64,000 nucleotides of DNA from Chitinophaga parva (GCF_003071345.1 NZ_QCYK01000002.1:1860001-1924000), one strand, 5' to 3'; positions 41,382-50,534 are shown, counted from the stretch's first letter. Numbers and translations: made by a program. The notes: generated from the letters alone by a model not told the origin.

Positions 41382-43664
41382 TCAATGAGAGTCTATGTCA
41401 TCAAAGATTGTTCTTATGACATTGAACGTTCTCGTTTCATTCGAAGTATCTAGTTTTCTGTCTGGTTTGCTTGAAAACTCAGAGCAATCGTTATCTTCAA
41501 TCCATTTTTTAGCTGTTTCGATTTGCTTTGTAACTAATTTTTGAAGCTTAGGTTCTTCGCTGAATTCATCTAGCAATATGTTATACCTTTCCAACAAATT
41601 TTCCATATATTCTTCAGCTGTTTCTGAATTTTGGCGTCCAAAATTCGCAATCTCTTCGGTAAGCAAATTTGATAGATTTGGTGTGATTTCTGTTCTTAAA
41701 GATGCTCGTAATTCTTTCAACTCTCGCCTAGTAAAAACAGATTGCAGGTTTTTATCCGTCAGTGCCGTTAAATCATCTCCTTTGTTTGTAAAATAAGAAA
41801 TGTGTTCAATAAATATCAGTCTGTAATTTTCAGGTAAAAGTTTTTCGCGATGAAGTTTAATCACTAGATTGATTTCTTCAGAGTAATCAAACGATAAGCT
41901 TGGTTTTGTTATTCTATCAAAAATCTGCGGATCTTGCTTCGAATGGAACTTTAAAAAAGATGGTGTACACCTGCGTGCAAGAAAATTATGTAGCTTTCGT
42001 TCTGCTGCCCATTTAGATAGAAACGCGGTTTTATAGGTTGAGGAATCATTGAATTTAAGCATTTTCGCGCTAACAGTCTCAAATAGGTTTATTGGAATTA
42101 CTATTGCCTTTTCTAATTTCATGTTTCCGCAAGTTACCTGTTCAAAAATCTTTTCTATTGGCGTTCCTTGCAAATAGATTTCCAGCATTTCAGGGCTATT
42201 TGATATTATTTTAGCAAAGGCATCTCCAATTGTAGGGTGTTTAAATCGCCATCCACTCTTGTCATCGATATTTACAAATTGAAGGAGACTATCTCGGAGG
42301 GCGTCTACTGCTGTTATAATGTCTCCTATGTTGCTGCCTAAACGTTCCACTGCGGACAGTTCTTGTTCATCAATCTTGATTGGGCTATTTAGAAAACCGT
42401 TTCTCATGTAGATAAGCGCTAGCGCGGCCTTACAGTGCATGTCTAGTCCCCCAATTGTGTCAGTTAAAAAACTTTCTTGTTTTTCAACAAACTCACTTAA
42501 GGAGTATGGATCGAGAGATATCGTTTTAGTAAATATTGGATCTGATAAACGTCTAGCTGTCTCGGGGATGAAGCGCCTATTATCAGCAACACCCGGCAGA
42601 TATGGTTTTATTTGAGTTAGGAAAGTCTTGTTTTGGCTACCTAATTTTAGATGGTTGTATAATATTTGTTGCCGTTCAAGTATCGTTAATGTATGTAAGT
42701 CGATGACAACTTGACTTTCGTTAAATAGCGGGAACGCACCTTCTTTTAAATCCTTTCTTGCGCTTCGATAAATGTAATCTCTTGAGGTCATAACTATCTT
42801 GACACCTTGTTTGAGCATTGACTTTACTTGAGGTAAAATTCGGTTCCACCCATAAACTAGTTCAGATTCGTATTGGGTTACCCCGAAAGCGTCATCTATC
42901 CAAAAAAATTGTGCAGGATCATCGGGATTCCAGTGTTTAGTAATTTGTTCAGGTCTTTCGATTTTAATCGTCATTAATTTCCACTGGTCAAGTGCAGCCA
43001 TTGCCAGTAGGGAGGCTATAGTTGTTTTTCCGGCAGCCGGCTCTCCAATTATCAACACGAAGCCATGTTCATCCATGGCTCTTGCCGCATTATGATACGT
43101 TGAGGTTATGACAATTTTAGCAAGATCCTCTCTCATTGATATTAGAAGCTGTCTAGCTTGACTGTAAGCTCGTTCATCCAGTATTTGACTTAAATCACCA
43201 AGGCCGTAAACCCGCGGTACTAGAGAGCGAAGCTTCTTACTTTCATGAATTTGAGCGCAGATCCAATCATTTCCATAGATCTTCGCTGTTTCAATACCAT
43301 TTTTTCGAAAGGCGTCAACAAAGAGCTCTTCGAAAACACCAGAAATGCCCGCATTTGTTAGTAAAATATAGCAGTCACATCGTCCACTTTTTTTCAGTTT
43401 TTTTGCTTTTTCAATTTCATCCGATATGTCTGAAAGGCTAAGATTTGCCCCCTGTTTACTTGTAAATTTACATTGTATTATAAACCTTCCCGTTAGAACT
43501 TCCCGTCCCTGCTGTTTCCACTCACCAGTAAATGCACCATCTTTACCCGCATCATTGCTACCCAAATACTGGGAAACCGTCTGTCCTAATATTTCGCGGC
43601 ATATGGTTAAACAAAGCTGTTGAAAGGCGTACCAGCCCAATAAGTGTAGGTTGTAGTTTATCAT
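41382..43664 (-). CDS. Mrr-like nuclease fused to STAND NTPase
   Basis: This 760-residue protein has three parts. Residues 1-145 form an Mrr-like restriction-endonuclease domain: GWYAFQQLCLTICREILG, Asp38 to Asp42 in SNDAGKDGAF, and QCK at 64-66 (FIIQCKFTSKQGANL), which gives the D...QxK active site. Residues about 180-480 are a STAND-type P-loop NTPase with Walker A GEPAAGKTT (207-215), Walker B FFWIDDAF (253-260) and the MTSRD sensor near 292-296. The rest is a helical region, rich in Lys and Glu, probably the sensor. That design, nuclease plus STAND plus sensor, is the one used by antiviral STAND (Avs) proteins, which cut DNA after binding a phage protein. The closest named class looks like nSTAND3. 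It lies 116 bases downstream of the ABC-3C operon on the same strand. Confidence 0.82.
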   Translation of the reverse strand: MINYNLHLLGWYAFQQLCLTICREILGQTVSQYLGSNDAGKDGAFTGEWKQQGREVLTGRFIIQCKFTSKQGANLSLSDISDEIEKAKKLKKSGRCDCYILLTNAGISGVFEELFVDAFRKNGIETAKIYGNDWICAQIHESKKLRSLVPRVYGLGDLSQILDERAYSQARQLLISMREDLAKIVITSTYHNAARAMDEHGFVLIIGEPAAGKTTIASLLAMAALDQWKLMTIKIERPEQITKHWNPDDPAQFFWIDDAFGVTQYESELVYGWNRILPQVKSMLKQGVKIVMTSRDYIYRSARKDLKEGAFPLFNESQVVIDLHTLTILERQQILYNHLKLGSQNKTFLTQIKPYLPGVADNRRFIPETARRLSDPIFTKTISLDPYSLSEFVEKQESFLTDTIGGLDMHCKAALALIYMRNGFLNSPIKIDEQELSAVERLGSNIGDIITAVDALRDSLLQFVNIDDKSGWRFKHPTIGDAFAKIISNSPEMLEIYLQGTPIEKIFEQVTCGNMKLEKAIVIPINLFETVSAKMLKFNDSSTYKTAFLSKWAAERKLHNFLARRCTPSFLKFHSKQDPQIFDRITKPSLSFDYSEEINLVIKLHREKLLPENYRLIFIEHISYFTNKGDDLTALTDKNLQSVFTRRELKELRASLRTEITPNLSNLLTEEIANFGRQNSETAEEYMENLLERYNILLDEFSEEPKLQKLVTKQIETAKKWIEDNDCSEFSSKPDRKLDTSNETRTFNVIRTIFDDIDSH

Positions 43665-43780
43665 AACAAAATAAAAGGGGTAGATAGAGGTTCATTGAGA
43701 AAAAAGTGTTTGCTCGTTCGTTATAGGTACACCTTAAAAATAAACAGCACGTTTGACATAATATGGGTTGAGTTTGAATT

Positions 43781-46700
43781 TTAAACTTCGACTTTCACTC
43801 GGCCGACGCTTTCGAGTTCCAAAAACTTCGATTTGAATTGCCCCGGTGGCATTTTTTTCTTTAACAAATTAAAAAATGTTTCATCATGTGTGGAAAGGAT
43901 GATTTGCTTATTATAATTCAATACCAAGCTCCGTAAAAGATCAATGGTAGAAAGAATGTTGACACTGTCCATGGACTGGATTGGATCATCAATAAAAATA
44001 CAGTTGTAATCAGGAGTATTTAACGCTGAAGCCAAAAATATGCTTAAACTTAGAATATTAATCTGTGCGGTGCTGAAGTATAGATTGGGTATAAGGTCTG
44101 CCTTTTTGTTCATCCGGTCCCTGACAAAAACATCTAAACGAGGAGAGTCTGCGTCAAAATCAGCGCTGAAATGCACTTCTTTAAAGTCTGGGTGTGGATC
44201 AATTTTTTGGTATAAGTCATTAATCAAATCTTCGAAAAAAAATTCTTTGACTTTTATTTGAAGGAAGGACTTGGTTTTTTCAACTTCTTTGATTAATAAT
44301 GATCGTACATTTTGCTCCAAAAATTCTTTTTCTGATGCTAGATTTTGCAATTGTATTTTAGCATTCTCCGACCGTAGAAATTCATTAATATGGTCTGCAT
44401 ATTTTTCAATTTTTGAGTACTCTTCTAGTAAGGACTTATTAGTTATCTGCGAAAGTTTGAAGCCTTGTTCTTTCAAATCAAGCGTAGCCGACAGAGTCTT
44501 GAAGTCGATGAACTGAGATTCGATGTCCAGCTTATCTTTCAGCAAGCTCCTGAAACCATCCATTTTTGCATCCGCGCGTTCTTTTTCAGAAACTAAATTA
44601 TACAACTTTTTTTCTTCTGCCTGTTGATCGTAGGCACTCAATTCTAGGGTTATGTTTTCTTGCTCAACCCGCAAGGTGCCAATTTTTTCAAAATATTCCT
44701 TAATTAAAAGTTCGTTTTCCACAAGTTCATTCTGCAAGATGTCTATAGAAGCTTCCTCTGTATTGAAATTAATTTGAAACCATGCTAGTACCGCGCGGTA
44801 TTGTTCCGACTGGTTGAGTGCCTCGATAATTTGAATCAAGAGTTTGAGCTCATCTCGCGATTTTGCCAAAATATCATTGAGGATTTTTTGTGTCTGGTTC
44901 TGCTTTTTCAGTAAATTGTTTAACTCCTCTTCTTTTTTCTTGTATGAACTTAGATTGCTATTCAATTCTTGTTCGTAGGCCTCGTGACTCAAACCGAGCT
45001 GTTGCATCATGAGTTCACGCAGATCGTTCTGCATGGTTTCCAAAGTGCTCTCATACGAGGCATTTGTTTCTTTTAAACTCTTTACTTCACGGGACACAGT
45101 TGATAATAATATCCGTTTGTCTATTATTTTTTCTTCAAAATAAAGCAGCAATCGTTCCATTGCACTTTTGATCAACTCTACTAGTCGTGAGACTTCCTGC
45201 TCTAATTTATTTTTGTCTATGAAAAGGTCCTGAAGTATTTTGTCTAACGTTGTATTATTAGCGATTCGCTCGGCTAATTGCTGATGCGAATTAAAAGCTT
45301 GCTCACAAAGAGGACAGTGATTTCTGTTGCGGTCTTTGTTAACAATGTCCAAACCCTGCCTTACAAAAGCTGACAACTCAGATTTTAACTTTTCTTGATC
45401 TGCAATACGTTCATTTAGGGCTGTAAGCCGTTCATTACTTTTTACCAGCGCCTCTTGGTTGATTAGGATGGCGTCTGTACTCGATGCCAAATCTTGATCA
45501 TCGATAAGCATCTTCGAATAGGTACCATTTCTAAGATCTGCAATTGCTTTTTTAAATGCCTCTATTTCTGCGTCGATGGTTTTGACCTGGCTTTCCAGCG
45601 GTTTTAAGCCAGTCTTAATCTCTGTGATTTTTTCGTTCTGAATAACAATATCTTGCTCGTTCTTTTTAATAAGTAGTAGGCGTTCAGGAAGTCCTGCAAT
45701 TGTCAGATTCGCTTCATTGATTTCAGCAAGGATTCTGTTCAATTCAACCTTAGTTTTTGCTTCTTGTATTTCGAGATTATCAAGTTCGATGGTTTTGTTG
45801 TTAATATCTGCCAGAAGAACATTCGACCTTGCCTCATGGGATAACAGTAAGCCAGCTACCCGTAAGTATTCTTCATATTGGCTAATGATTGTTAAAATAT
45901 TACTCTTATGCGTCTCCTTTTCTATTAACAATTTGTTGAGCGCGGCAATTTCGTTCGATTTATTCTCGGTCTCCGTAAACTTGGCTAAAATGCCGCGAAT
46001 ATTTCGTTGTGCTTCTACAATGATTTTATTTCTTGCTTCCAATTCAAAGTATGTTCGAATACCAACATAATCATTGGCTCCAATCTTCGTTACTGATAAC
46101 CATTCGAGCTTTTCACGTATCATGCTATCATCACTAAAAGAGATCAGTCGTTCGGCAATGAGGTTTTTCAACTTACTGACATCCTCCCTGGTTGTCGCTA
46201 AAGTAAGTTTATACAAGCCCGATTGTTTAAATTTTTCAATCAGGATATCAATCTGTTGATTAATTTTATCCAAGACATTTTCGCTTTCCAGTGCAGAGAC
46301 CCTTTTCTCTTCTTCGCTGATCTTTTGACCGATTATCGAAATGTTGTTCTGGCAGTACGCCAATAAAGCTTTAAGATTTTTATAGTAGCTGTTAACTTCT
46401 TTTAATTCGGGATTGTCCATGAATATTTCATATCGTCTATTCCCGTCAATCTCGCGTAGGAAAGCGGATATCCACTCCTGTGAAAGAATAACGTGACGAA
46501 ACGTTCTGTTGACCAAACTTTCGCCACCATCCATTTCAGCATCGGATTTCTTATTCCCGTGCGGTTTTAGCTGGCGATTGATCGGCTCTATTCCCTCACC
46601 TAAGATTTTGACGTAAGTTGGATGTTTCGAGTGGATATTTCGCCAAAGTTTAACTTGCGTATCCGATTGATTCTTTAAAGCATCAATCGCACTATTGGTA

Positions 46701-46906
46701 ATTGACTTATTTTGCCAAAACCGTTGGATATTATTAGTCATTCCCCATTCTACTGCATCATAGAAGGAGGTCTTGCCATAGCCATTGGGTGCATATAGAG
46801 AGATGAAATCCGCCGTAGTGGTTTCGTTAATCGAAAAATCAAAAGTTGCATCCTTGGCGTCATCGTAAATTCGAAATGCCGAAATCTCAACCTTCTTAAA
46901 TTTCAT
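43781..46906 (-). CDS. SMC/Rad50-like ABC ATPase, LmuB-like
   Basis: This 1041-residue protein has a split ABC ATPase. Walker A is at residues 39-47 (LYAPNGYGKTSFYDAVEW). Walker B lies near 970 (NCIFIDDPIQSMDSVN), followed by a D-loop and the H-loop (QIILSTHDETFF). The two halves are joined by a long antiparallel coiled coil. At its tip, residues 531-534, is CPLC, with a single CxxC that could form a zinc hook. Such proteins act with DNA ends. In Lamassu (DdmABC) and ABC-3C systems they sense foreign DNA and release an effector. The start overlaps the stop of the middle-component gene by 4 bases. The signature motif is weak (YFSTAQINILSLSIFLASAL). Confidence 0.88.
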   Translation of the reverse strand: MKFKKVEISAFRIYDDAKDATFDFSINETTTADFISLYAPNGYGKTSFYDAVEWGMTNNIQRFWQNKSITNSAIDALKNQSDTQVKLWRNIHSKHPTYVKILGEGIEPINRQLKPHGNKKSDAEMDGGESLVNRTFRHVILSQEWISAFLREIDGNRRYEIFMDNPELKEVNSYYKNLKALLAYCQNNISIIGQKISEEEKRVSALESENVLDKINQQIDILIEKFKQSGLYKLTLATTREDVSKLKNLIAERLISFSDDSMIREKLEWLSVTKIGANDYVGIRTYFELEARNKIIVEAQRNIRGILAKFTETENKSNEIAALNKLLIEKETHKSNILTIISQYEEYLRVAGLLLSHEARSNVLLADINNKTIELDNLEIQEAKTKVELNRILAEINEANLTIAGLPERLLLIKKNEQDIVIQNEKITEIKTGLKPLESQVKTIDAEIEAFKKAIADLRNGTYSKMLIDDQDLASSTDAILINQEALVKSNERLTALNERIADQEKLKSELSAFVRQGLDIVNKDRNRNHCPLCEQAFNSHQQLAERIANNTTLDKILQDLFIDKNKLEQEVSRLVELIKSAMERLLLYFEEKIIDKRILLSTVSREVKSLKETNASYESTLETMQNDLRELMMQQLGLSHEAYEQELNSNLSSYKKKEEELNNLLKKQNQTQKILNDILAKSRDELKLLIQIIEALNQSEQYRAVLAWFQINFNTEEASIDILQNELVENELLIKEYFEKIGTLRVEQENITLELSAYDQQAEEKKLYNLVSEKERADAKMDGFRSLLKDKLDIESQFIDFKTLSATLDLKEQGFKLSQITNKSLLEEYSKIEKYADHINEFLRSENAKIQLQNLASEKEFLEQNVRSLLIKEVEKTKSFLQIKVKEFFFEDLINDLYQKIDPHPDFKEVHFSADFDADSPRLDVFVRDRMNKKADLIPNLYFSTAQINILSLSIFLASALNTPDYNCIFIDDPIQSMDSVNILSTIDLLRSLVLNYNKQIILSTHDETFFNLLKKKMPPGQFKSKFLELESVGRVKVEV

Positions 46907-47445
46907 GGACGGGGCGTTTTAAGTTGTTTTAATAGCTCTTCGAAAGCACTACTGGCTTCAGCAGTCATCTTCTGCTTTTTCAATGTCTTTACTTCTAGAA
47001 TCGACCAAAGTATAGGGTTTGCGTCGAATGTCACGGCAGCTGGGGCAACCTGATCCACTGAAAAGTGCACATTCCCGTTAACGATATGTTCGTTAATAAT
47101 CACATCGTTTTCCATGTCTTCAACCAAAATCTTTCTACTGGAGAAAGTATCGTTTTCAATTTTTAGCTTAAGACTGTTATAGTTAACCATATCTTCAATC
47201 CCTGCCGGTCTAATAAAGAAAATATAGATATTCCAGATCTGGAACTCATCGGTCAGCTGGCTTTGAAAGTCAAATGCAATAACATCCACCAATTTTATCC
47301 AGTCCGCAGTCAAATCTTCAAGGCTTTTACTTCTCACAAAAAACACCGGGATTTTTCCGTTATAGTCTAGCTCCTGGTAGTCGACTGAGAGGTTTTCAAA
47401 TTTGGCATTTAAGGTATCAATAAACTGGTTAATCGAAAAGCTCAT
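46903..47445 (-). CDS. ABC-3C middle component, LmuC-like
   Basis: This 180-residue protein matches the pattern of the ABC-three-component middle component 1 family. SINQFIDTLNAKFENL and IWNIYIFFIRPAGIEDMVNY are followed by NDTFSSRKILVEDM, an extended stretch found in these partners. It has no signal peptide and no membrane segment. It would bridge the SMC-like ATPase and the effector proteins. It overlaps the upstream protease gene by 17 bases and the ATPase gene by 4 bases, so all are made from one message. Assignment rests on pattern and context. Confidence 0.75.
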   Translation of the reverse strand: MSFSINQFIDTLNAKFENLSVDYQELDYNGKIPVFFVRSKSLEDLTADWIKLVDVIAFDFQSQLTDEFQIWNIYIFFIRPAGIEDMVNYNSLKLKIENDTFSSRKILVEDMENDVIINEHIVNGNVHFSVDQVAPAAVTFDANPILWSILEVKTLKKQKMTAEASSAFEELLKQLKTPRP

Positions 47446-48784
47446 GATATTCAGATTTCAGTTTTTCAAGTAATTGATCTTCATTGAGGTCCTGATATTC
47501 ACTTAGTTTCCTAATAATGCAAATTTCTTTGAAATGTTCTAGATGTACAAAGTCAAAGGAAGTGAATGGATCAATTCCCTCATCGGTTTTAAACCCTCGC
47601 TTATCATAGGGTTTGGCGATATCAATCACTTTGCCCTTTTTAAGGATAAACGAAGATTTTGGCGGTGTTTTAGAACTAACGAATATAGTAGAGTCTGGTT
47701 TCAGCCCTATGTAGTCGGAGCGGCCCAAATCTTTACGTACCTCAGTCCATCCATGGCCATCGATATATTTTAAGCGATACTCGTTGAAAATGTTCGACAG
47801 CATTGTTTTTTGAATGGGGTCATATTTTACGATATTTAAAATGGTGAGAAATTCGAGCCAGGCAATCCAAATTTCTTTGTGTGAAAAGCAACTTGTTTCG
47901 CCCTCAATGATTAACAATCGCGCTTCAAACAATTCTTTAATGCCTTGAGGGCTAATATCCGATTTAACAATCTGTTCAGCTTTATTTCTCAGTGTGATTC
48001 TAGCGCCCTCAATATTTCCTTCATCGATTTCGTCAACCTCTAGTAAAAAAGCATCATTTTTTAGAAATTCGAAAGAATGCAGAAAAGGCGGATACAGCGC
48101 AGATAATTTCTGCGGGTTAGCGACGCTTTTAATAATCTGGTTGAAGTATTCCATTGGTACAAAGTCAATCTGACCGCCAGCAAGCATTTGATGAGCGACC
48201 TTGCTTTGAATTCCAATAATCGAAATTGCGTTATCTATGATTTTTACAATTCCTCCACCAGACATTCCTTGGAGTTGAAGTTGTGCTAGGGTTACATTTT
48301 CCAGTTGTGCGCCATAGGTCTGTGAACCACCAGAAATCAGTCGTGAAATCGCATGTGTTGTACTTCTCTCACCTACAGCGCGTGGTCTGTAAATATTCGG
48401 ATAGCCATTCAAACCATATCCGTTAGTGGCTGGGCTGATACTGGATTGAAAGATCTTATCGAAACCGGCGAGAAAGTCGATCTTTAAAATAACCGCATCA
48501 GCATTCGGTGACGCAAAATAGTTTTCCCCTTTATTAACTACAAAATTAAATATGATCTCAGACCAACTTCCAGCCTGATAGGTAAGTCTGGTAATGGGAA
48601 CAGTATCTCCATTTCTTGTATCATAGGTTGTATTATTTCCATTTTCATCCCGCCTCGTGCCCTCAAAAAGATGTTTGGCAGTCAGAATGTAGGTGTATGC
48701 ATTTATTCCTTCCATTGGTTGGAACAAGCATCCGCTACCATTGTTTAGGGATACAATATAGGTTTTGAGTTGCTCGGGTGTCAT
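47429..48784 (-). CDS. Trypsin-like protease with ABC-3C-type C-terminus
   Basis: This 451-residue cytoplasmic protein has an N-terminal trypsin-like serine protease with a visible triad: His38 in YILTAKHLFEGT, Asp96 in SPNADAVILKIDF and Ser175 in LQGMSGGGIVKI. The C-terminal half (about 200-451) is a helical region with no catalytic motif, likely the part that docks to the ATPase complex. There is no signal peptide, so the protease would act inside the cell, as expected for an abortive-infection effector. It lies between the hydrolase and middle-component genes, with a 4-base overlap to the former. A protease next to a metallo-beta-lactamase is the arrangement of type I AVAST and of hydrolase-protease Lamassu systems. 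Confidence 0.83.
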   Translation of the reverse strand: MTPEQLKTYIVSLNNGSGCLFQPMEGINAYTYILTAKHLFEGTRRDENGNNTTYDTRNGDTVPITRLTYQAGSWSEIIFNFVVNKGENYFASPNADAVILKIDFLAGFDKIFQSSISPATNGYGLNGYPNIYRPRAVGERSTTHAISRLISGGSQTYGAQLENVTLAQLQLQGMSGGGIVKIIDNAISIIGIQSKVAHQMLAGGQIDFVPMEYFNQIIKSVANPQKLSALYPPFLHSFEFLKNDAFLLEVDEIDEGNIEGARITLRNKAEQIVKSDISPQGIKELFEARLLIIEGETSCFSHKEIWIAWLEFLTILNIVKYDPIQKTMLSNIFNEYRLKYIDGHGWTEVRKDLGRSDYIGLKPDSTIFVSSKTPPKSSFILKKGKVIDIAKPYDKRGFKTDEGIDPFTSFDFVHLEHFKEICIIRKLSEYQDLNEDQLLEKLKSEYHELFD

Positions 48785-49851
48785 ATTTTATAAAAGATAG
48801 AAGGAGTGAGGCGTGCGCGTATATTATACTTCCCCCGATCGGCCTCGCTAAAAATATTTTCTCTTACATTTTCATAATTAAAATGAAATATTGCATTGGG
48901 GTTTCTTGCTATTATTCGGGAAAGAGTTCTCTTATGCGGATGTCCATAAACCTGGCTGTTAGTACTAATGATATAGTGCTCGGTATCTAACGTTGATAGT
49001 AGTTTTTTGTTTGTATTGGCTTTACTGCCATGATGTGAGACTTTAAGAAACTCTACTGCCAACGGCTTCTTTGCAGTATGCCCCAATTCTGCTAACGCCT
49101 TGGTTATTGGTCTCGGATGAGAATCTCCAAGAAAAACAAACTTTTTACCTTTCAATGTTAAAATAAAAGAAATTGAACTGCCATTCTTTACACTGGTATC
49201 TTGTGAAAAATTATAGTTGGAAACTTCTTCCTGGATAAAGCTTTCTACGTCTGTCCTCCAATCATTAGTTCCAGCGCTAGTATAAGCATCGTCCTCCGTT
49301 TTATCCTGATATTCTTTTAAGAGCTTGTGAAGCTGGGCAATGGTCGGGCCTAAGATTTCGAATTGGGCATCATGAATGACATGCCTCTGTCCACCTAGAA
49401 TTAAATCTCGTGCCCAAAAATCATATTTTAATAGAAAATCCTCAAAGTCAATTCCTTCGCTAACACCCGTTGCAACTACTCCCTGCTGTTGCATCTTTAT
49501 AGCGAGTGCTTTATTCGCCTCAATCTCAATCTTTTCCGCGATCAACTTTCCAGAATTGAACCAGACCATGTTAATAATCCCTGGAATTTGCTCATCCATT
49601 TCAAAAAGCTTCAAAAACCCACAAATATGATCATTGTCGATATGCGTTAGGATCAGTAAGTCAATTCTTTGATCGTGAGCTTTGATATCATCAATTTCAG
49701 CTTTAAGTTCGCCAAACGTGTTTGTAGCTAGGTCAAAATAAGTGGCGTCAAGTCCTGAGTCTATGATAATATTACGTTGGGCACCGCTATTATCCGTATA
49801 TTTAATTAAGGTGCAATCACCATTTTGGGCTTTTAAGAATTTGAATATCAT
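48781..49851 (-). CDS. Metallo-beta-lactamase-fold hydrolase
   Basis: This 356-residue protein has a ComEC/Rec2-like metallo-beta-lactamase fold without transmembrane segments. It begins FKFLKAQNGDCTLIKYTD and has DSG at 31-33. The metal motif at 70-75 is HIDNDH, so the second histidine of the usual HxHxDH is an aspartate. KFVFLGDSHPRP and VEFLKVSHHGSKANTNK are later ligand motifs. Family members cut nucleic acids, phosphodiesters or nucleotides; the substrate is unknown. It is the first gene of the minus-strand operon and overlaps the protease gene by 4 bases. Its start region is the only place for a promoter upstream of the four genes. Confidence 0.85.
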   Translation of the reverse strand: MIFKFLKAQNGDCTLIKYTDNSGAQRNIIIDSGLDATYFDLATNTFGELKAEIDDIKAHDQRIDLLILTHIDNDHICGFLKLFEMDEQIPGIINMVWFNSGKLIAEKIEIEANKALAIKMQQQGVVATGVSEGIDFEDFLLKYDFWARDLILGGQRHVIHDAQFEILGPTIAQLHKLLKEYQDKTEDDAYTSAGTNDWRTDVESFIQEEVSNYNFSQDTSVKNGSSISFILTLKGKKFVFLGDSHPRPITKALAELGHTAKKPLAVEFLKVSHHGSKANTNKKLLSTLDTEHYIISTNSQVYGHPHKRTLSRIIARNPNAIFHFNYENVRENIFSEADRGKYNIRARLTPSIFYKI

Positions 49852-50306
49852 ATGACAAGCTTCTGATTCAAAGTTAGTTAACCCTGAGCAAAAACTTTAC
49901 CTTTCATTTTAAGAAAATCTATTAAAGGCTACGATGCTGCGTACTAACATTCGGGTAAGGGGATTTAGAACTCGATAGTCCTTCTAAATCTATGTATCTA
50001 CATAATTTGTCCATATTTTCATTCGCTTCGATTTAACTATCTGATTATTATATTTTAATGTTTGCTATATTTTTTAAATCTTCAATGAAATAGTTCGAAA
50101 ATTGTACAGTGAGGACGACTTGACAGGACAAATGAGATTTATGCTCGTTTGTCCTGTTTTTATTTAAGCCAAAATCCTTGTCCAGTAAGTATACGAGGCG
50201 CACTGCTTCATCGATGCGGGTACTTCGAAGTATAAATCCGTCAAAACTTAATTTTTCGGGATGCGTGCGGGTTATTTTTTCGCAAAGCTATTAGCCAGGT
50301 TCGTGA
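49852..50306. other. Right island flank without clear genes
   Basis: No gene is supported in this stretch. It must hold the defence-operon promoter on the minus strand, close to 49860-49960, but no consensus match is certain. Composition is A+T-rich until about 50160 and then becomes mixed. A 9-base match to the tRNA-Pro T-loop (TAGTTCGAA) lies at 50091-50099. An orphan terminator lies at 50123. Confidence 0.4.
50123..50162 (+). terminator. Orphan terminator-like hairpin
   Basis: A perfect 10-bp stem (ACAGGACAAA at 50123-50132, TTTGTCCTGT at 50148-50157) is followed by a T-rich tail on the plus strand. No plus-strand gene precedes it, so it is either left over from a gene cut off by the island or the end of a short RNA. 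Confidence 0.6.
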
Positions 50307-50534
50307 CTATTTAAACGAAAGTGGAATTTCAGTTTCATAAACAGGAATTTCTTCGCGTAGTGCATAAATCGGTGTGAAGATGTGTTTAATGCTTATGCCA
50401 ATACTATGCGCGCCATCTTCTATGGGCTGTACTGCGTTCATTCCTTTTGCAAAATTATGATTGACCTTAAAGCGTACTGACATTTTCAGGGCTGTTACTA
50501 TGGGAATGCTTGCTACCCACTGCGCGGCGGCCAT
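50307..50534 (-). CDS. Uncertain 75-residue frame
   Basis: A 75-codon frame divergent from the sigma factor. The product (segments such as MNAVQPIEDGAHSIGISIKH) has no recognised domain. It lies at the junction between island and ordinary chromosome and may be a fragment of a larger lost gene. Confidence 0.3.
   Translation of the reverse strand: MAAAQWVASIPIVTALKMSVRFKVNHNFAKGMNAVQPIEDGAHSIGISIKHIFTPIYALREEIPVYETEIPLSFK

Noticed and set aside
40184..50160. Integrative element with its own integrase.
   Set aside because: Composition and content fit an island, but no integrase, relaxase, transposase or long flanking repeat is present, so no mobile element is annotated.
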